Positions 10,535-21,933 of a stretch of DNA of 64,000 nucleotides are shown in pieces (position 1 is the first letter of the stretch; each line of letters begins with the position of its first letter). This DNA comes from an uncultured Collinsella sp. GTDB taxonomy: Bacteria; Actinomycetota; Coriobacteriia; Coriobacteriales; Coriobacteriaceae. The translations under genes and the position numbers were made by a program. Under the pieces are notes generated by a model. That model did not search any database, had not been told where the DNA came from, and saw only the letters and a program-made list of their open reading frames with translations. The stretch spans positions 1 to 64,000 of the forward strand of contig CABRGB010000002.1 in assembly GCA_902470345.1 (NCBI GenBank), in the 5' to 3' direction.

Positions 10535-10664
10535 GGATTACGGGGCTAGATTGGTGATGTCCGACCACAGCAAAAAAGGCCTAAATAAAACCGCAGGTAG
10601 ATGGCTTGTTGAAATTTGCAAATTACCGGAATGGATAGAGGTTGTCAATTCAGCCCCGTAATCC
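10535..10664. repeat. Inverted repeat spanning the middle of the rsmB / zinc-ribbon gap
   Basis: GGATTACGGGGCT (10535-10547) is matched by its perfect complement at 10652-10664. The 104 bases between are A+T-rich and contain no convincing gene. It sits between two copies of a different palindromic repeat, so the gap looks like stacked small mobile repeats. Confidence 0.55.
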
Positions 10665-10717
10665 GGCAGAGTTTTGAAATGTTACAAACTTAGCATCACC
10701 TCGAAATCCGATCTATA

Positions 10718-10792
10718 GATGAGTTGCGATGAAATAGGGATTGAATAGCGGCATCTACCCGCAAAACAATCCTTATTTCACCGCAACTCATC
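10718..10792. repeat. Palindromic repeat, copy 2
   Basis: Same sequence family as 10379-10446 including the loop. Arms are 10718-10736 and 10774-10792 with one mismatch. It lies downstream of the minus-strand zinc-ribbon gene and could also stop its transcript. Confidence 0.8.
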
Positions 10793-10822
10793 AGGGAACC
10801 TGGGTGGCAGGACCGTTTGTCT

Positions 10823-11059
10823 CTAGTGGTTGTGCGGGCAGTTGGCGCAGCAGCCGCTGGTGGCGTTGGTGCTGGAACCACCGCTGCGCTGGTCGGTGTT
10901 GTAGAAGCCGCTTCCCTCAAACTTGATGCCGCTGGCCGAGAACGTCTTGGCCGCCGGAGCGCCGCAGCTCGGGCACACGACCTCGGGGGTCTCGGACATG
11001 GGATGCTCAACCTCAAACACGTTGCCGCAGCTCGAGCACTTGTAATCGTAGCGCGCCAT
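10823..11059 (-). CDS. FmdB-type zinc ribbon protein
   Basis: Small 78-residue protein with an N-terminal single zinc ribbon: YKCSSCGNVFEV and then VVCPSCGAPAAKTFSASG, two CxxC knuckles typical of the FmdB/regulatory zinc-ribbon family. A glycine/serine-rich tail ends in CCANCPHNH with further possible metal ligands. AAAAGGAAGTATT precedes the ATG. The function of this family is not established. It stands alone between the palindromic repeats and the GH13-GH77 gene. Confidence 0.85.
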   Translation of the reverse strand: MARYDYKCSSCGNVFEVEHPMSETPEVVCPSCGAPAAKTFSASGIKFEGSGFYNTDQRSGGSSTNATSGCCANCPHNH

Positions 11060-11147
11060 AATACTTCCTTTTCAGCACAAAGCGGGCAGATCGCTCTGCC
11101 CGCATAAATTCAAACAGCTGTAACTGTACCCTATATCGGGGGTTTTA

Positions 11148-14100
11148 TCACGCTTCGCCCCAGAATCTATGGGTGTTGCGCAGGAGCTGTGCAGTTTTGC
11201 CCTCGGCGGCTGCAACGTCAGCCTCATCGGCCTGCCACGTCCAGTTGCCCGTGGCGACACCCGGCACGTTCATGCGCGCATCATCGCCCAGCCCCAGGAT
11301 ATCCTGCAGCGGCATCATCACCAGGGGAGCTTCGCTCGCGAGCGCGTCGCCCATCAGCTTGGCCGCCACCTCAACGCCGCTCGGCTCGTCGCCGCCCGCA
11401 AAGGAGCGCGTGCACCAACCGGCGAGCGTCGACGTGTCGTGCGTCGAGGTGTACAGAATCTTGCCCGGCGTGGGATGCACGCCGCAACGGACGTCGTAAT
11501 CGCTAAACTCCAGCACGTCCATACCGGGGAAGCCGCAAGTCGAAGCCATGGCGCGAACTCCGGGCGTCAGGTAGCCTAGGTCCTCGGCGATAAAGTTGAG
11601 CGGACCCAGCTCGTCGTAGGCGGTCTGGAACAGGTCCTTGCCCGGGCCCGCCAGCCAGCGACCGTCGGCGCAAGCCTTGCCCGCGGGGATACTAAAGTAG
11701 CTGTGGAATCCTAGGAAGTGGTCCAGGCGCACGCGGTCGTAGAGCGAGAACGCGCGACGCAGACGGTCCATCCACCAGCGGTAGCCGTTCTCCTTCATGT
11801 GATCCCAACGGAAGGTGGGGTTGCCCCACACCTGGCCCTCGGGCGCAAAATTGTCGGGCGGCGCGCCAGAAATCTCAATCGCCTTGCCGGTATCGGACAG
11901 CCAGAAGTTCTCGGGCTCGCTCCATGCGTCTGCCGAATCGTCCGAAACGTACATAGGAATGTCGCCGATAACCTCGATACCCTTCTTGTGCGCATAGTTC
12001 ATGAGCTCGCACCAGGCCAGGTCAAAGCGGTACTGCATGTACGCCTGCAGTTCTGCCTCGTCGTGGAAACGCTTGTCGTCAATCAGATGCTCGTTGTAGC
12101 GCGCGACATCGGCCGGCCAATCGTGACGCGATTCGCCTTCAAAGTACTTCTTGACGGCCATGTAGACGCTGTACTTCTCGAGCCAATCGGCGTTGCGATG
12201 CTTAAACGCCGTGTAGAGCGGGTCCGCATCCTCGCCGCCACGAGCTTTCCAAGTCTCAAAGTCGGACGCCAGTTCCTCTTGACTTTCGGGCAGCAGGTCA
12301 ATATTGCCCGCAAAGGCCGAAGGCCCAGCGTAAGGGGAGCGGAAGAAGTCCGTCGGGTTGACAGGCAGAACCTGCCAGTAGCGCATACCCATAGCGGCCA
12401 GGTGGTCGATAAAGCGACGCGTGGGCATGCCAATCGTGCCGGGCTTGCCGTCGTCGGTGGGCACCGAGGTGATATGGCACACGACGCCCGCGCCGTGATC
12501 GAGCGGCTCCTGCAGGCGCTGCTCAGCATGGTGATAGATGATCGACGAGCTCAGCGGATACAGATCGAGCGTGACCGTACCGTTGTGGATTTCGCACTCG
12601 TGACCGCTGATCACGTCACTTGCGCATTCGTCGAGCGCCGGAATCGTCACGCGGTGCGAATTGCGCAGGCTACGGTTGATGATAACCGTCGCAGACTCGC
12701 CATCCTTGCCCGTGCGGTTGTATGCCAGTACCTCGTCGTTGAGCGCGAAGGCCTTGATCTCGCCGTCAATCATAAATGGCAATGCGCGGCGTACGGCGGA
12801 GGCGTTCTTGACAATAGCCAGCGTGTCGAAGTCGTGCAGTTGGTCCTTGGTCGGTAGGGTGCGGCGGTTGCCCGGATCGGTAAGGCCCTCCAGGCCGTAC
12901 TCGTCGCCGTAGTAGATCGAAGGCACACCGGGGAAGGTCATCTGCATGAGCGTGGCGAGCCAAAAGCGGCTCTTGGCCAGTCCCATCGCGTTCTCGTCCA
13001 AGCGCCATTTGCTGCGTTCGCACTCGGGCAGTTGCGACTCGTCGGGGCCGCCGCCGAGCACCGAGATGATGCGCGGACGGTCGTGACTCGAAAGCAGATT
13101 GAGCGCGCAGGACAATGCCTCGCTCGGGTAGTTCTCGCGCAGGGTCTCGATATCCTCGGCAGCTTGGTAGGCGTTTTTGTAGCCCATCAAAAAGCCGATG
13201 ACCATGTCGCGGAAGGGGTAATCCATAGCAGAGTCCAGCTCGGAGCCCTGCAGGTAGCGGCGCAGATGGCCGTAGCTAATCTTGTTGGAGGCGTCTTCCC
13301 AGACTTCGCCAAGCAACAGTGCGTCAGGCTTTTCGGCGAGTACGGCCTTCTTGATCTCGGCCAGGAAGTCGTCGGAAAGCTCGTCGGCGACATCCAGGCG
13401 CCAACCATGGGCACCGGCGCGCAGCCATTTGCGGATCACGCCGTCCTTGCCCAGGAGCCTCTCGCGCACCAGCTCGGACTTCTCGTTGATGGCCGGCATA
13501 TTGCCCACGCCCCACCAGCAGTCGTACGAGCCGTCCTCGTGGAAGGTAAACGCGTCACGCCACGGTGAATCCTCGCTCTGCCAGGCACCCACGCCCGGGT
13601 AGTTGCCGTAGCGGTTGAAATAGATCGAGTCGTCACCCGTGTGGTTGAAGACGCCGTCCAGGATGATGGAGATGCCCAGCTTCTCGGCTGCCTGGCACAA
13701 CTCCGTAAAGTCTTGCTCGGTGCCCAGAATTGGATCAATCTTGGTGTAATCGGCGGTGTCGTAGCGGTGGTTGCTCGCGGCTTCAAAGATGGGGTTGAGG
13801 TAGATGGCCGTAAAGCCCAGCTCGGCGATGCGTGGCAGGTCTTCCTGGATGCCCTTGAGCGAGCCGCCGTAGAAGTCCCAGGTCTTGATGGAGCCGTCCT
13901 CGGCGCGCTCGTACACGGGCGGCTCGTTCCAGTCCTCGACCATCCGGCGCTGAATGCCCTTGCGCGGTTTTTCGAGTTGGGCCATTGTGCGCTCGCGCCA
14001 ATGCTCGTCACGGGCGTAGCGGTCGGGGAAGATTTGGTAGACCATGCCGCGCTCGTACCAAGTGGGGCGGTTCTCGCGGTGCTTATAGACGCTAATCTGG

Positions 14101-14444
14101 AAGGACGGCACCTCGGCGTAGTCGTAGGTTACGCCCTCGCCGCCAGTGCGGCCTTGGGGCGCGCCCAGGCGGACCTCGGGCTGGCCCTCGATATTGCAGA
14201 TAAAGCTGTACCACACAAGACACGGTTCAGTGCATTTGAGCTCGCCGGTAAAAATGCCATCGCCTTCGTGCTCCATCGGAATCAGGGTCTCACCGACTTC
14301 ATCGACCCAGGTACGCAGGGTGAGTGTTGCCTGGTTGGGATCGGCATCCTCCAAAATAACCGAGAGTGCAACGGTAGTTCCTGTGGTCACAGCGCCAAAC
14401 GGAGTGCGAAACTGCGGTAGGCGGCTGTTGTGTATCAATCTCAT
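11148..14444 (-). CDS. Bifunctional GH13 alpha-glucanase / GH77 4-alpha-glucanotransferase fusion
   Basis: 1098 residues in three parts. Residues about 1-120 are a beta-rich N-terminal domain. Residues about 130-620 are a GH13 (neopullulanase/maltogenic amylase-like) barrel with nucleophile region GWRLDVADE, acid/base region LLGEVWED and SSHDRPR. Residues about 640-1098 are a MalQ-type GH77 domain with RLDHFLGFHSYF, FIAEDLGYLTPGV and STHDTSTLAGW. The expected role is to trim and rearrange maltodextrins from glycogen or imported glucans in the cytoplasm; no signal peptide is seen. It follows glgA on the same strand behind a terminator-like hairpin and has its own regulatory region. Each half matches the full catalytic length of its family, so this is a true fusion and not a read-through artefact. 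Confidence 0.92.
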   Translation of the reverse strand: MRLIHNSRLPQFRTPFGAVTTGTTVALSVILEDADPNQATLTLRTWVDEVGETLIPMEHEGDGIFTGELKCTEPCLVWYSFICNIEGQPEVRLGAPQGRTGGEGVTYDYAEVPSFQISVYKHRENRPTWYERGMVYQIFPDRYARDEHWRERTMAQLEKPRKGIQRRMVEDWNEPPVYERAEDGSIKTWDFYGGSLKGIQEDLPRIAELGFTAIYLNPIFEAASNHRYDTADYTKIDPILGTEQDFTELCQAAEKLGISIILDGVFNHTGDDSIYFNRYGNYPGVGAWQSEDSPWRDAFTFHEDGSYDCWWGVGNMPAINEKSELVRERLLGKDGVIRKWLRAGAHGWRLDVADELSDDFLAEIKKAVLAEKPDALLLGEVWEDASNKISYGHLRRYLQGSELDSAMDYPFRDMVIGFLMGYKNAYQAAEDIETLRENYPSEALSCALNLLSSHDRPRIISVLGGGPDESQLPECERSKWRLDENAMGLAKSRFWLATLMQMTFPGVPSIYYGDEYGLEGLTDPGNRRTLPTKDQLHDFDTLAIVKNASAVRRALPFMIDGEIKAFALNDEVLAYNRTGKDGESATVIINRSLRNSHRVTIPALDECASDVISGHECEIHNGTVTLDLYPLSSSIIYHHAEQRLQEPLDHGAGVVCHITSVPTDDGKPGTIGMPTRRFIDHLAAMGMRYWQVLPVNPTDFFRSPYAGPSAFAGNIDLLPESQEELASDFETWKARGGEDADPLYTAFKHRNADWLEKYSVYMAVKKYFEGESRHDWPADVARYNEHLIDDKRFHDEAELQAYMQYRFDLAWCELMNYAHKKGIEVIGDIPMYVSDDSADAWSEPENFWLSDTGKAIEISGAPPDNFAPEGQVWGNPTFRWDHMKENGYRWWMDRLRRAFSLYDRVRLDHFLGFHSYFSIPAGKACADGRWLAGPGKDLFQTAYDELGPLNFIAEDLGYLTPGVRAMASTCGFPGMDVLEFSDYDVRCGVHPTPGKILYTSTHDTSTLAGWCTRSFAGGDEPSGVEVAAKLMGDALASEAPLVMMPLQDILGLGDDARMNVPGVATGNWTWQADEADVAAAEGKTAQLLRNTHRFWGEA

Positions 14445-14514
14445 AGTACGGTCCAGTTCAATTGAATCACGGCCTGCAGGCCATGGGCTTTACGCACAGG
14501 ATATAAGTATATCT

Positions 14515-14539
14515 GTTGTACACAGGGTGTATAAACAAC
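14515..14539 (-). promoter_or_regulatory. Operator-like inverted repeat upstream of the GH13-GH77 gene
   Basis: On the minus strand the arms GTTGT and TACAC face GTGTA and CAAC with a three-base bulge, about 75 bases before the ATG. A TATACT box lies just downstream on the minus strand. Confidence 0.4.
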
Positions 14540-14577
14540 ATCCGTTTATCATCGGCGAACGGTTGTCCTAGAAAATC

Positions 14578-14586
14578 GTTTTACCA
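14578..14586 (-). promoter_or_regulatory. TGGTAAAAC motif upstream of the GH13-GH77 gene
   Basis: On the minus strand this reads TTGGTAAAACGATTTT. Almost the same 16-mer occurs at 24491-24506 in the glgB control region at the other end of the cluster, suggesting a shared regulator. Confidence 0.4.
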
Positions 14587-14600
14587 ACTATCTACAGAGA

Positions 14601-14630
14601 AGGGGCGCCCGGTTGGAGCGCCCCTTGTTT
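14601..14630 (-). terminator. Terminator-like hairpin after glgA
   Basis: Perfect 8-bp stem AGGGGCGC (14601-14608) with GCGCCCCT (14618-14625), 40 bases beyond the glgA stop. The T-run is better on the plus strand than on the minus strand, so strength in the glgA direction is uncertain. Confidence 0.55.
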
Positions 14631-14663
14631 AGGGTTTTGATTAGGTTTTAGATCGTCTGTGGG

Positions 14664-16934
<2,271 letters not shown>

Positions 16935-16957
16935 ATTGTCTCCCATGTTGTAATTCG

Positions 16958-16993
16958 AGAATAGCCGCCTGGCGCTAACCGGGCGGCTATTCT
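16958..16993 (-). terminator. Hairpin between glgD and glgA
   Basis: Perfect 12-bp stem (16958-16969 with 16982-16993), 24 bases before the glgA ATG. There is no clear T-run. It may be an attenuator or an mRNA-processing or stability element that sets glgA expression apart from glgCD. Confidence 0.5.
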
Positions 16994-17024
16994 ACATGTT
17001 ACGAGCGATGTTGCGGTGCCAACG

Positions 17025-18152
17025 TTAACGTACGATGGTGGTGTCGGAAGTTAACGGAGCCTTGCCAAGCACCAGGATGTTCTCGGGCGTGCCGCGAAGC
17101 TCGGTGTTGGTGGGGACCACGTTGTTCTTGTCTAGGATGGCATTCTCAACGCGGGCGCCGCTCTTGATGATGCAGCTCTGGTTGATGATCGAGTTGGTCA
17201 CCGAGGCGCCTTCCTCAACCACAACGCCGCGCGACAGGATCGAGTTGCGCACGGTGCCCTTGATGATGCAGCCGGCCGAGATGATCGAGTTGCACGCGTG
17301 GCTGCCGGTCGCATAGCGCGAAGGCGGCACGTCGTGAGCCTTGGTCAGGATCGGGCGCTCGGGATCGAAGAGCTGGTCGGCCACGGTCTGGTCGAGCAGG
17401 TCCATACTGCGGCGATAGAGCGACTTCTCGCTAAACACGCCCACGACCTCGCCCTTGTACTCGTAGCTGCACACGTCGATGTTGCCAAAGTCGCCCTGGA
17501 GTGCCTCGAGCAGGTCCAGATAGTCGGCGGCCTGGTAGTGGTCGATGATCTCGAGCAACGTCTCGCGGTTGACGATGCAGCAGTCCATAGAGGCGTTATC
17601 GCCGTACACGACGCCGGCGCTCACGCCCGTCAGGCGGCCGTTCTCGTTGATCTGCAGCTTGGTCTCGTCATCGACGTTGCGCGTGGCCTTGCAGTACACC
17701 ACGGTCATCTGGGCGCCGGAGTTCTCGTGCGCGTCGATGATGGTGTTGAGGTCCATGTTAAAGATGATGTTGGTGCCCATCATCACAACATAGGGCTTGT
17801 CCGAGCGCTGGAACAGCGTCTTGTTGGAGATGATGTCGCGCAGCAAGAAGCGCATGCCGCCCTTGGTGGTGCCATACGCGTTGCCGGGGACCATGAACAG
17901 GCCGCCCTTCTTGCGGTCCAGGCCCCAGTCCTTGCCCGAGCCCACGTGGTCGATCAGCGAGCGGTAGTTGCCCGGCATGACGACACCGACGGTCTTAATG
18001 CCGGCATTCATCATGTTGGACAGCGGGAAGTCGATCAGGCGGTAGCGGCCCAAAAACGGAACGGACGCAATGGGGCGGTCCTTGAGCAGCACGCTGCCGT
18101 AGGTCGAAGAGTAGTTAGCGGTGATATAACCGATGGCCTTGCGATTGATCAT
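17025..18152 (-). CDS. glgD: GlgD-type regulatory/non-canonical subunit of ADP-glucose pyrophosphorylase
   Basis: 375 residues related to GlgC, but the N-terminal nucleotide loop is altered: ITANYSSTYGSVLLKDRP replaces the GGxGxRL loop. The sugar-nucleotide fold (VPFLGRYRLIDFPLSNMMNAGI) and a C-terminal left-handed beta-helix remain. In Firmicutes, GlgD pairs with GlgC and tunes activity. ATG 18152 (MINRKAIGYI) is preferred over a longer start inside glgC because it lies four bases after the glgC stop, with GGGAAGGGGGAATG upstream. Translational coupling with glgC is likely. Confidence 0.92.
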   Translation of the reverse strand: MINRKAIGYITANYSSTYGSVLLKDRPIASVPFLGRYRLIDFPLSNMMNAGIKTVGVVMPGNYRSLIDHVGSGKDWGLDRKKGGLFMVPGNAYGTTKGGMRFLLRDIISNKTLFQRSDKPYVVMMGTNIIFNMDLNTIIDAHENSGAQMTVVYCKATRNVDDETKLQINENGRLTGVSAGVVYGDNASMDCCIVNRETLLEIIDHYQAADYLDLLEALQGDFGNIDVCSYEYKGEVVGVFSEKSLYRRSMDLLDQTVADQLFDPERPILTKAHDVPPSRYATGSHACNSIISAGCIIKGTVRNSILSRGVVVEEGASVTNSIINQSCIIKSGARVENAILDKNNVVPTNTELRGTPENILVLGKAPLTSDTTIVR

Positions 18153-18156
18153 CGGA

Positions 18157-19305
18157 TCATTCCCCCTTCCCGATAACGACGTCATTTCCAACGACGGCCG
18201 TATCCTTGGTGGTATCGACAGAGCCGAGCTTCACGCCCTCTTCGACCGTGGAGTTCTCGCCCAAAATAGCGCGGCAGATGTGCGCGCCGCTCTTAACGTG
18301 CGCACCCGGCAGCAGCACGGAGTCCTCGACCACGGCGCGCTCCTCGATGATGACATCGGTCGAAAGGATCGAGTGGCGTGCGGTGCCGTAGATCTTGCAG
18401 CCGTTGGAGACCAGGCAGTCGTCCAGGCGGCCGTCCGGGCCAATGTAGTGCGGCGGACGCGTGGTGATGTTGGACATGATGGGGAAGTGCTTGTCGAACA
18501 GATCGAACTCGGGGTTGTTGCCCAGCAGGTCCATCGAGGTCTCGTGGAAGCTGGCGATGGTGCCGACGTCCTTCCAAAAGCCGTGGAACTCGTAGCTGTA
18601 CAGGCGCTTGCCCTCGCCGAGCAGCTTGGGGATGATGTCCTTGCCAAAGTCGTGGCTCGAGCGCTGGTCCAGGGCGTCCTGCTCGAGCGCCTCGATCAGG
18701 ACGTCGGCCGAGAAGATGTAGATGCCCATGGACGCGAGGTTCGAATCGGGCTTCTCGGGCTTCTCGGTGAACTTGGTGATGCGGCCGTCCTCGGGGTCGG
18801 TGGTCAGGATGCCAAAGCGGCTGGCCTCCTCCCACGGCACGGGCATAACGCTCACCGTGAGGTCGGCGTTGTTCTCAATATGCGTCTTGAGCATCTTGCG
18901 GTAGTCCATGCGATACAGGTGATCGCCCGAAAGAATCAGGACGTACTTGGGGTCGTTGGCCTTGATGTAGTCGAGGTTCTGCGTAATGGCGTCGGCCGTG
19001 CCCGCATACCAGGCGCCGCCGGTCTGCGTCTCGTACGGCGGCAGGATCGACACGCCGCCGTCGCGGCTGTCCAGATCCCACGCCTCGCCGGAGCCCACGT
19101 AGGCATGCAGCAGGTAGGGGCGATACTGCGTCAGAACGCCCACCGTGTCGATGCCCGAGTTGGAGCAGTTGGAGAGCGAAAAGTCGATAATGCGGAACTT
19201 GCCACCAAAGCTAACCGCCGGCTTAGCGATCTTTTGGGTGAGTGCCCCCAATCGGCTGCCCTGTCCTCCTGCGAGGAGCATCGCGATGCATTCTTTCTTA
19301 CTCAT
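18157..19305 (-). CDS. glgC: Glucose-1-phosphate adenylyltransferase
   Basis: The 382-residue enzyme makes ADP-glucose from glucose-1-phosphate and ATP, the committed step of glycogen synthesis. The nucleotide loop [20 protein letters not shown] is intact, unlike in GlgD. The catalytic region contains YRMDYRKML, and the C-terminus is a hexapeptide beta-helix ([20 protein letters not shown]). AGAAGGAGAAATCG precedes the ATG. It is the first of the glgC-glgD pair and lies 107 bases after glgP. Confidence 0.97.
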   Translation of the reverse strand: MSKKECIAMLLAGGQGSRLGALTQKIAKPAVSFGGKFRIIDFSLSNCSNSGIDTVGVLTQYRPYLLHAYVGSGEAWDLDSRDGGVSILPPYETQTGGAWYAGTADAITQNLDYIKANDPKYVLILSGDHLYRMDYRKMLKTHIENNADLTVSVMPVPWEEASRFGILTTDPEDGRITKFTEKPEKPDSNLASMGIYIFSADVLIEALEQDALDQRSSHDFGKDIIPKLLGEGKRLYSYEFHGFWKDVGTIASFHETSMDLLGNNPEFDLFDKHFPIMSNITTRPPHYIGPDGRLDDCLVSNGCKIYGTARHSILSTDVIIEERAVVEDSVLLPGAHVKSGAHICRAILGENSTVEEGVKLGSVDTTKDTAVVGNDVVIGKGE

Positions 19306-19412
19306 CGATTTCTCCTTCTGTCATCGATGTTCCTAAACCCATTAGCGACGGGCGCGGCGCAACGTCACGCCCGTCGAGTAATGCCGTGCTGGCATAGGGG
19401 AGCTCGCGGCCT

Positions 19413-21839
19413 TTACGCGTGCCAGATCTCGTCGCGGTACTCGCGAATGGTGCGGTCGCTCGAGAACCAGCCGCTCGAGGCGGTGTTGAGCAGCGCCTTG
19501 CGGTTCCAGGTCTCCTGGTCGCCGTAGCTGTTCGTGAGCGCCTCCCAGGCGTCGACGTAGCTGCGGAAGTCAGCCATGACCAGGTCGGGGTCGTTGTTGT
19601 TCATGAGCTCGTTGTAGATGCTCTCGAAGTTGCCCGAAAGACCCGCAAAGGTGTTGTCCTTGAGCTCGTCCATCACGCGGCCCAGACGCTCGCGGTCGCC
19701 GTTGAGGGTATCCCACGCAAAGTAGCTGTTGGATGCCCAGAGCTGCTCGACCTCGGGAGCGGTCAGGCCAAAGATGGCCTCGTTCTCGCGGCCGGCCAGG
19801 TCGGCGATCTCGATGTTGGCGCCGTCGAGAGTGCCCAGCGTAATGGCGCCGTTCATCATGAGCTTCATGTTGGACGTGCCCGAGGCTTCCTTGCCGGCCG
19901 TGGAAATCTGCTCCGAGATCTCGGCGGCGGGGTAGATGAGCTGTGCGTTGCTTACGCGGAAGTTGGGGATAAAGCAGACCTTCATGACCTCGTTCACGCG
20001 GGCATCGTTGTTGATGACGTCGGCCACCGAGTTGATCAGACGGATGGTTTCCTTGGCAAAGGTGTAGCTCGAGGCAGCCTTGCCGCTAAAGATGAAGGTT
20101 GTCGGCGTCACGTGGAAGTTGGGGTCGGCGATGCGACGGTTGTAGATGTCCATGACCTTCATGATGTTCATGAGCTGGCGCTTGTAGGCATGGAAGCGCT
20201 TAACCTGAACATCGAAGACGGTGTTGGGATCGATGACCAGACCGGTCTCGGCCTTAACATAGGCAGCCAGGCGCTCCTTGTTGGCGCGCTTGGAGGCACC
20301 CACGGCCTTCAGGAACTCGGTGTCGTTCTGGAAACTTTTAAGCTTCTCCAGCTCAAAGGCGTCCTTGAGCCAGCCGTCGCCAATGGCATCGGTCACGAGC
20401 TTGGCGTAGGTGGGGTTGGCCTCGGCAAAGAAGCGACGGTGCGAAATGCCGTTGGTCTTGTTGTTGAACTTCTCGGGCGTCAGGGCATAGAAGTCCTTGA
20501 GCACGATGTTCTTGATGATGTCGGAGTGGATCTTGGCCACGCCGTTGACGCTGTGGCTGCAGATCACGGACAGGTTGGCCATGCGAATCTCGCCGTCCCA
20601 AAGAATGGCGGTCTGGCGCAGACGCTCCTGCCAGCCCTCCTGCGTGGTGTCGAACGACTCGTGCCAACGACGGCTGATCTCGTCGATGATCTGGTACACG
20701 CGGGGGAGGAGCTTGGAGAACGTGCCGATGGGCCACTTCTCCAATGCCTCGGGCAGGATGGTGTGGTTGGTGTAGCTCACGACCTGCGTCACGATGTTCC
20801 AGGCGTCATCCCACTCGAGCTTCTTCTCGTCGATCAGGATACGCATGAGCTCGGGGCCGCACATGGCGGGGTGGGTGTCGTTGGTATGGATGGCAACAAA
20901 CTGCGGCAGCAGCTCCCAGTTCTCGCCGTGCTCCTTCTCAAAGGTGTCGAGCAGGCTGTAGATGCCGGCCGAGACAAACAGGTACTCCTGCTTCAGGCGC
21001 AGCAGACGGCCGTGTTCGCCGGCGTCGTTGGGGTAGAGGATGGCGCTGATGGCCTCGGCCTCGGCGCGCTCGGCGTCGGCCAGGGCATAGTCGCCGCGGT
21101 TGAAGGCCTCCAGGTCAAAGTGCTCCTCGACCGGCTCGGCAGCCCAGACGCGCAGCTTGTTGACGGTCTCGCCGGCATAGCCCACAACGGGGATGTCATA
21201 GGGGACGGCCAGGATGTCCTGCGTGTCCACCGTGCGGTAGAACGTGCGGCCGTTCTCCTCAAAACCCTCGACGTGGCCACCAAACTTGATGGTCACGACC
21301 TTGTCTTGACGGCGAACCTCCCAGGGATAGCCGTGGGTGAGCCACTCGTCGGTGGCCTCGACCTGGCTGCCGTTAACGATTTCCTGCTTAAACAGGCCGT
21401 AGCGGTAGCGCATGCCGTTGCCGTAGCCGGCGATGCCCTCGGCTGCCATGGAATCCAGGAAGCATGCTGCCAGACGGCCCAGGCCACCATTGCCCAGAGC
21501 CGGATCGGGCTCCTGGTTCTCGATGACGGAAAGGTCGAAGCCCATGTCGTCGAGCGCCTCGGCGACCATGTCGCGCACGCCAAAGTTGAGCAGGTAGTTG
21601 TCGAGCAGGCGGCCGATCAAAAACTCGATCGAGAAGTAGTACACGCGTTTCTTGCCCTCGGCGGTGGCGCGGGCGTCGCTCTTGGTGGCAACGGTGCGGG
21701 CCTTCTCGGCCACGAGCTTGGCCAGGGCGTTAAAGCGGTCGAGGTCGCTGGCGGCCTCGACGCTCTTGCCGCTGATGCTCATGACGGCATCGCGATAGAG
21801 CTCGGTAAACTCCTGCTTGTTGTCGAAGATCTTATTCAT
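19413..21839 (-). CDS. glgP: Glycogen/maltodextrin phosphorylase
   Basis: 808 residues, the usual length of GT35 phosphorylases, releasing glucose-1-phosphate from alpha-1,4-glucan ends. Visible signatures are YYFSIEFLIGRLLDNYLLNFG near the N-terminus, DPALGNGGLGRLAACFLDSMA, and the pyridoxal-phosphate lysine site EASGTSNMKLMMNGAITLGT near residue 650. GGGAAAGGAACGT lies before the ATG. The gene stands between glgB and glgC, so breakdown and synthesis enzymes share one transcription direction and possibly one message. An 842-residue antisense open frame over it is a codon-bias shadow. Confidence 0.97.
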   Translation of the reverse strand: MNKIFDNKQEFTELYRDAVMSISGKSVEAASDLDRFNALAKLVAEKARTVATKSDARATAEGKKRVYYFSIEFLIGRLLDNYLLNFGVRDMVAEALDDMGFDLSVIENQEPDPALGNGGLGRLAACFLDSMAAEGIAGYGNGMRYRYGLFKQEIVNGSQVEATDEWLTHGYPWEVRRQDKVVTIKFGGHVEGFEENGRTFYRTVDTQDILAVPYDIPVVGYAGETVNKLRVWAAEPVEEHFDLEAFNRGDYALADAERAEAEAISAILYPNDAGEHGRLLRLKQEYLFVSAGIYSLLDTFEKEHGENWELLPQFVAIHTNDTHPAMCGPELMRILIDEKKLEWDDAWNIVTQVVSYTNHTILPEALEKWPIGTFSKLLPRVYQIIDEISRRWHESFDTTQEGWQERLRQTAILWDGEIRMANLSVICSHSVNGVAKIHSDIIKNIVLKDFYALTPEKFNNKTNGISHRRFFAEANPTYAKLVTDAIGDGWLKDAFELEKLKSFQNDTEFLKAVGASKRANKERLAAYVKAETGLVIDPNTVFDVQVKRFHAYKRQLMNIMKVMDIYNRRIADPNFHVTPTTFIFSGKAASSYTFAKETIRLINSVADVINNDARVNEVMKVCFIPNFRVSNAQLIYPAAEISEQISTAGKEASGTSNMKLMMNGAITLGTLDGANIEIADLAGRENEAIFGLTAPEVEQLWASNSYFAWDTLNGDRERLGRVMDELKDNTFAGLSGNFESIYNELMNNNDPDLVMADFRSYVDAWEALTNSYGDQETWNRKALLNTASSGWFSSDRTIREYRDEIWHA

Positions 21840-21933
21840 ACGTTCCTTTCCCCCGGGGATGTTTCTCCCGGAACGGTTATGACTTGTATCCTACGCCTCG
21901 GCGAGGCGGGTAATTACAGCTGTAACGGCTTTG

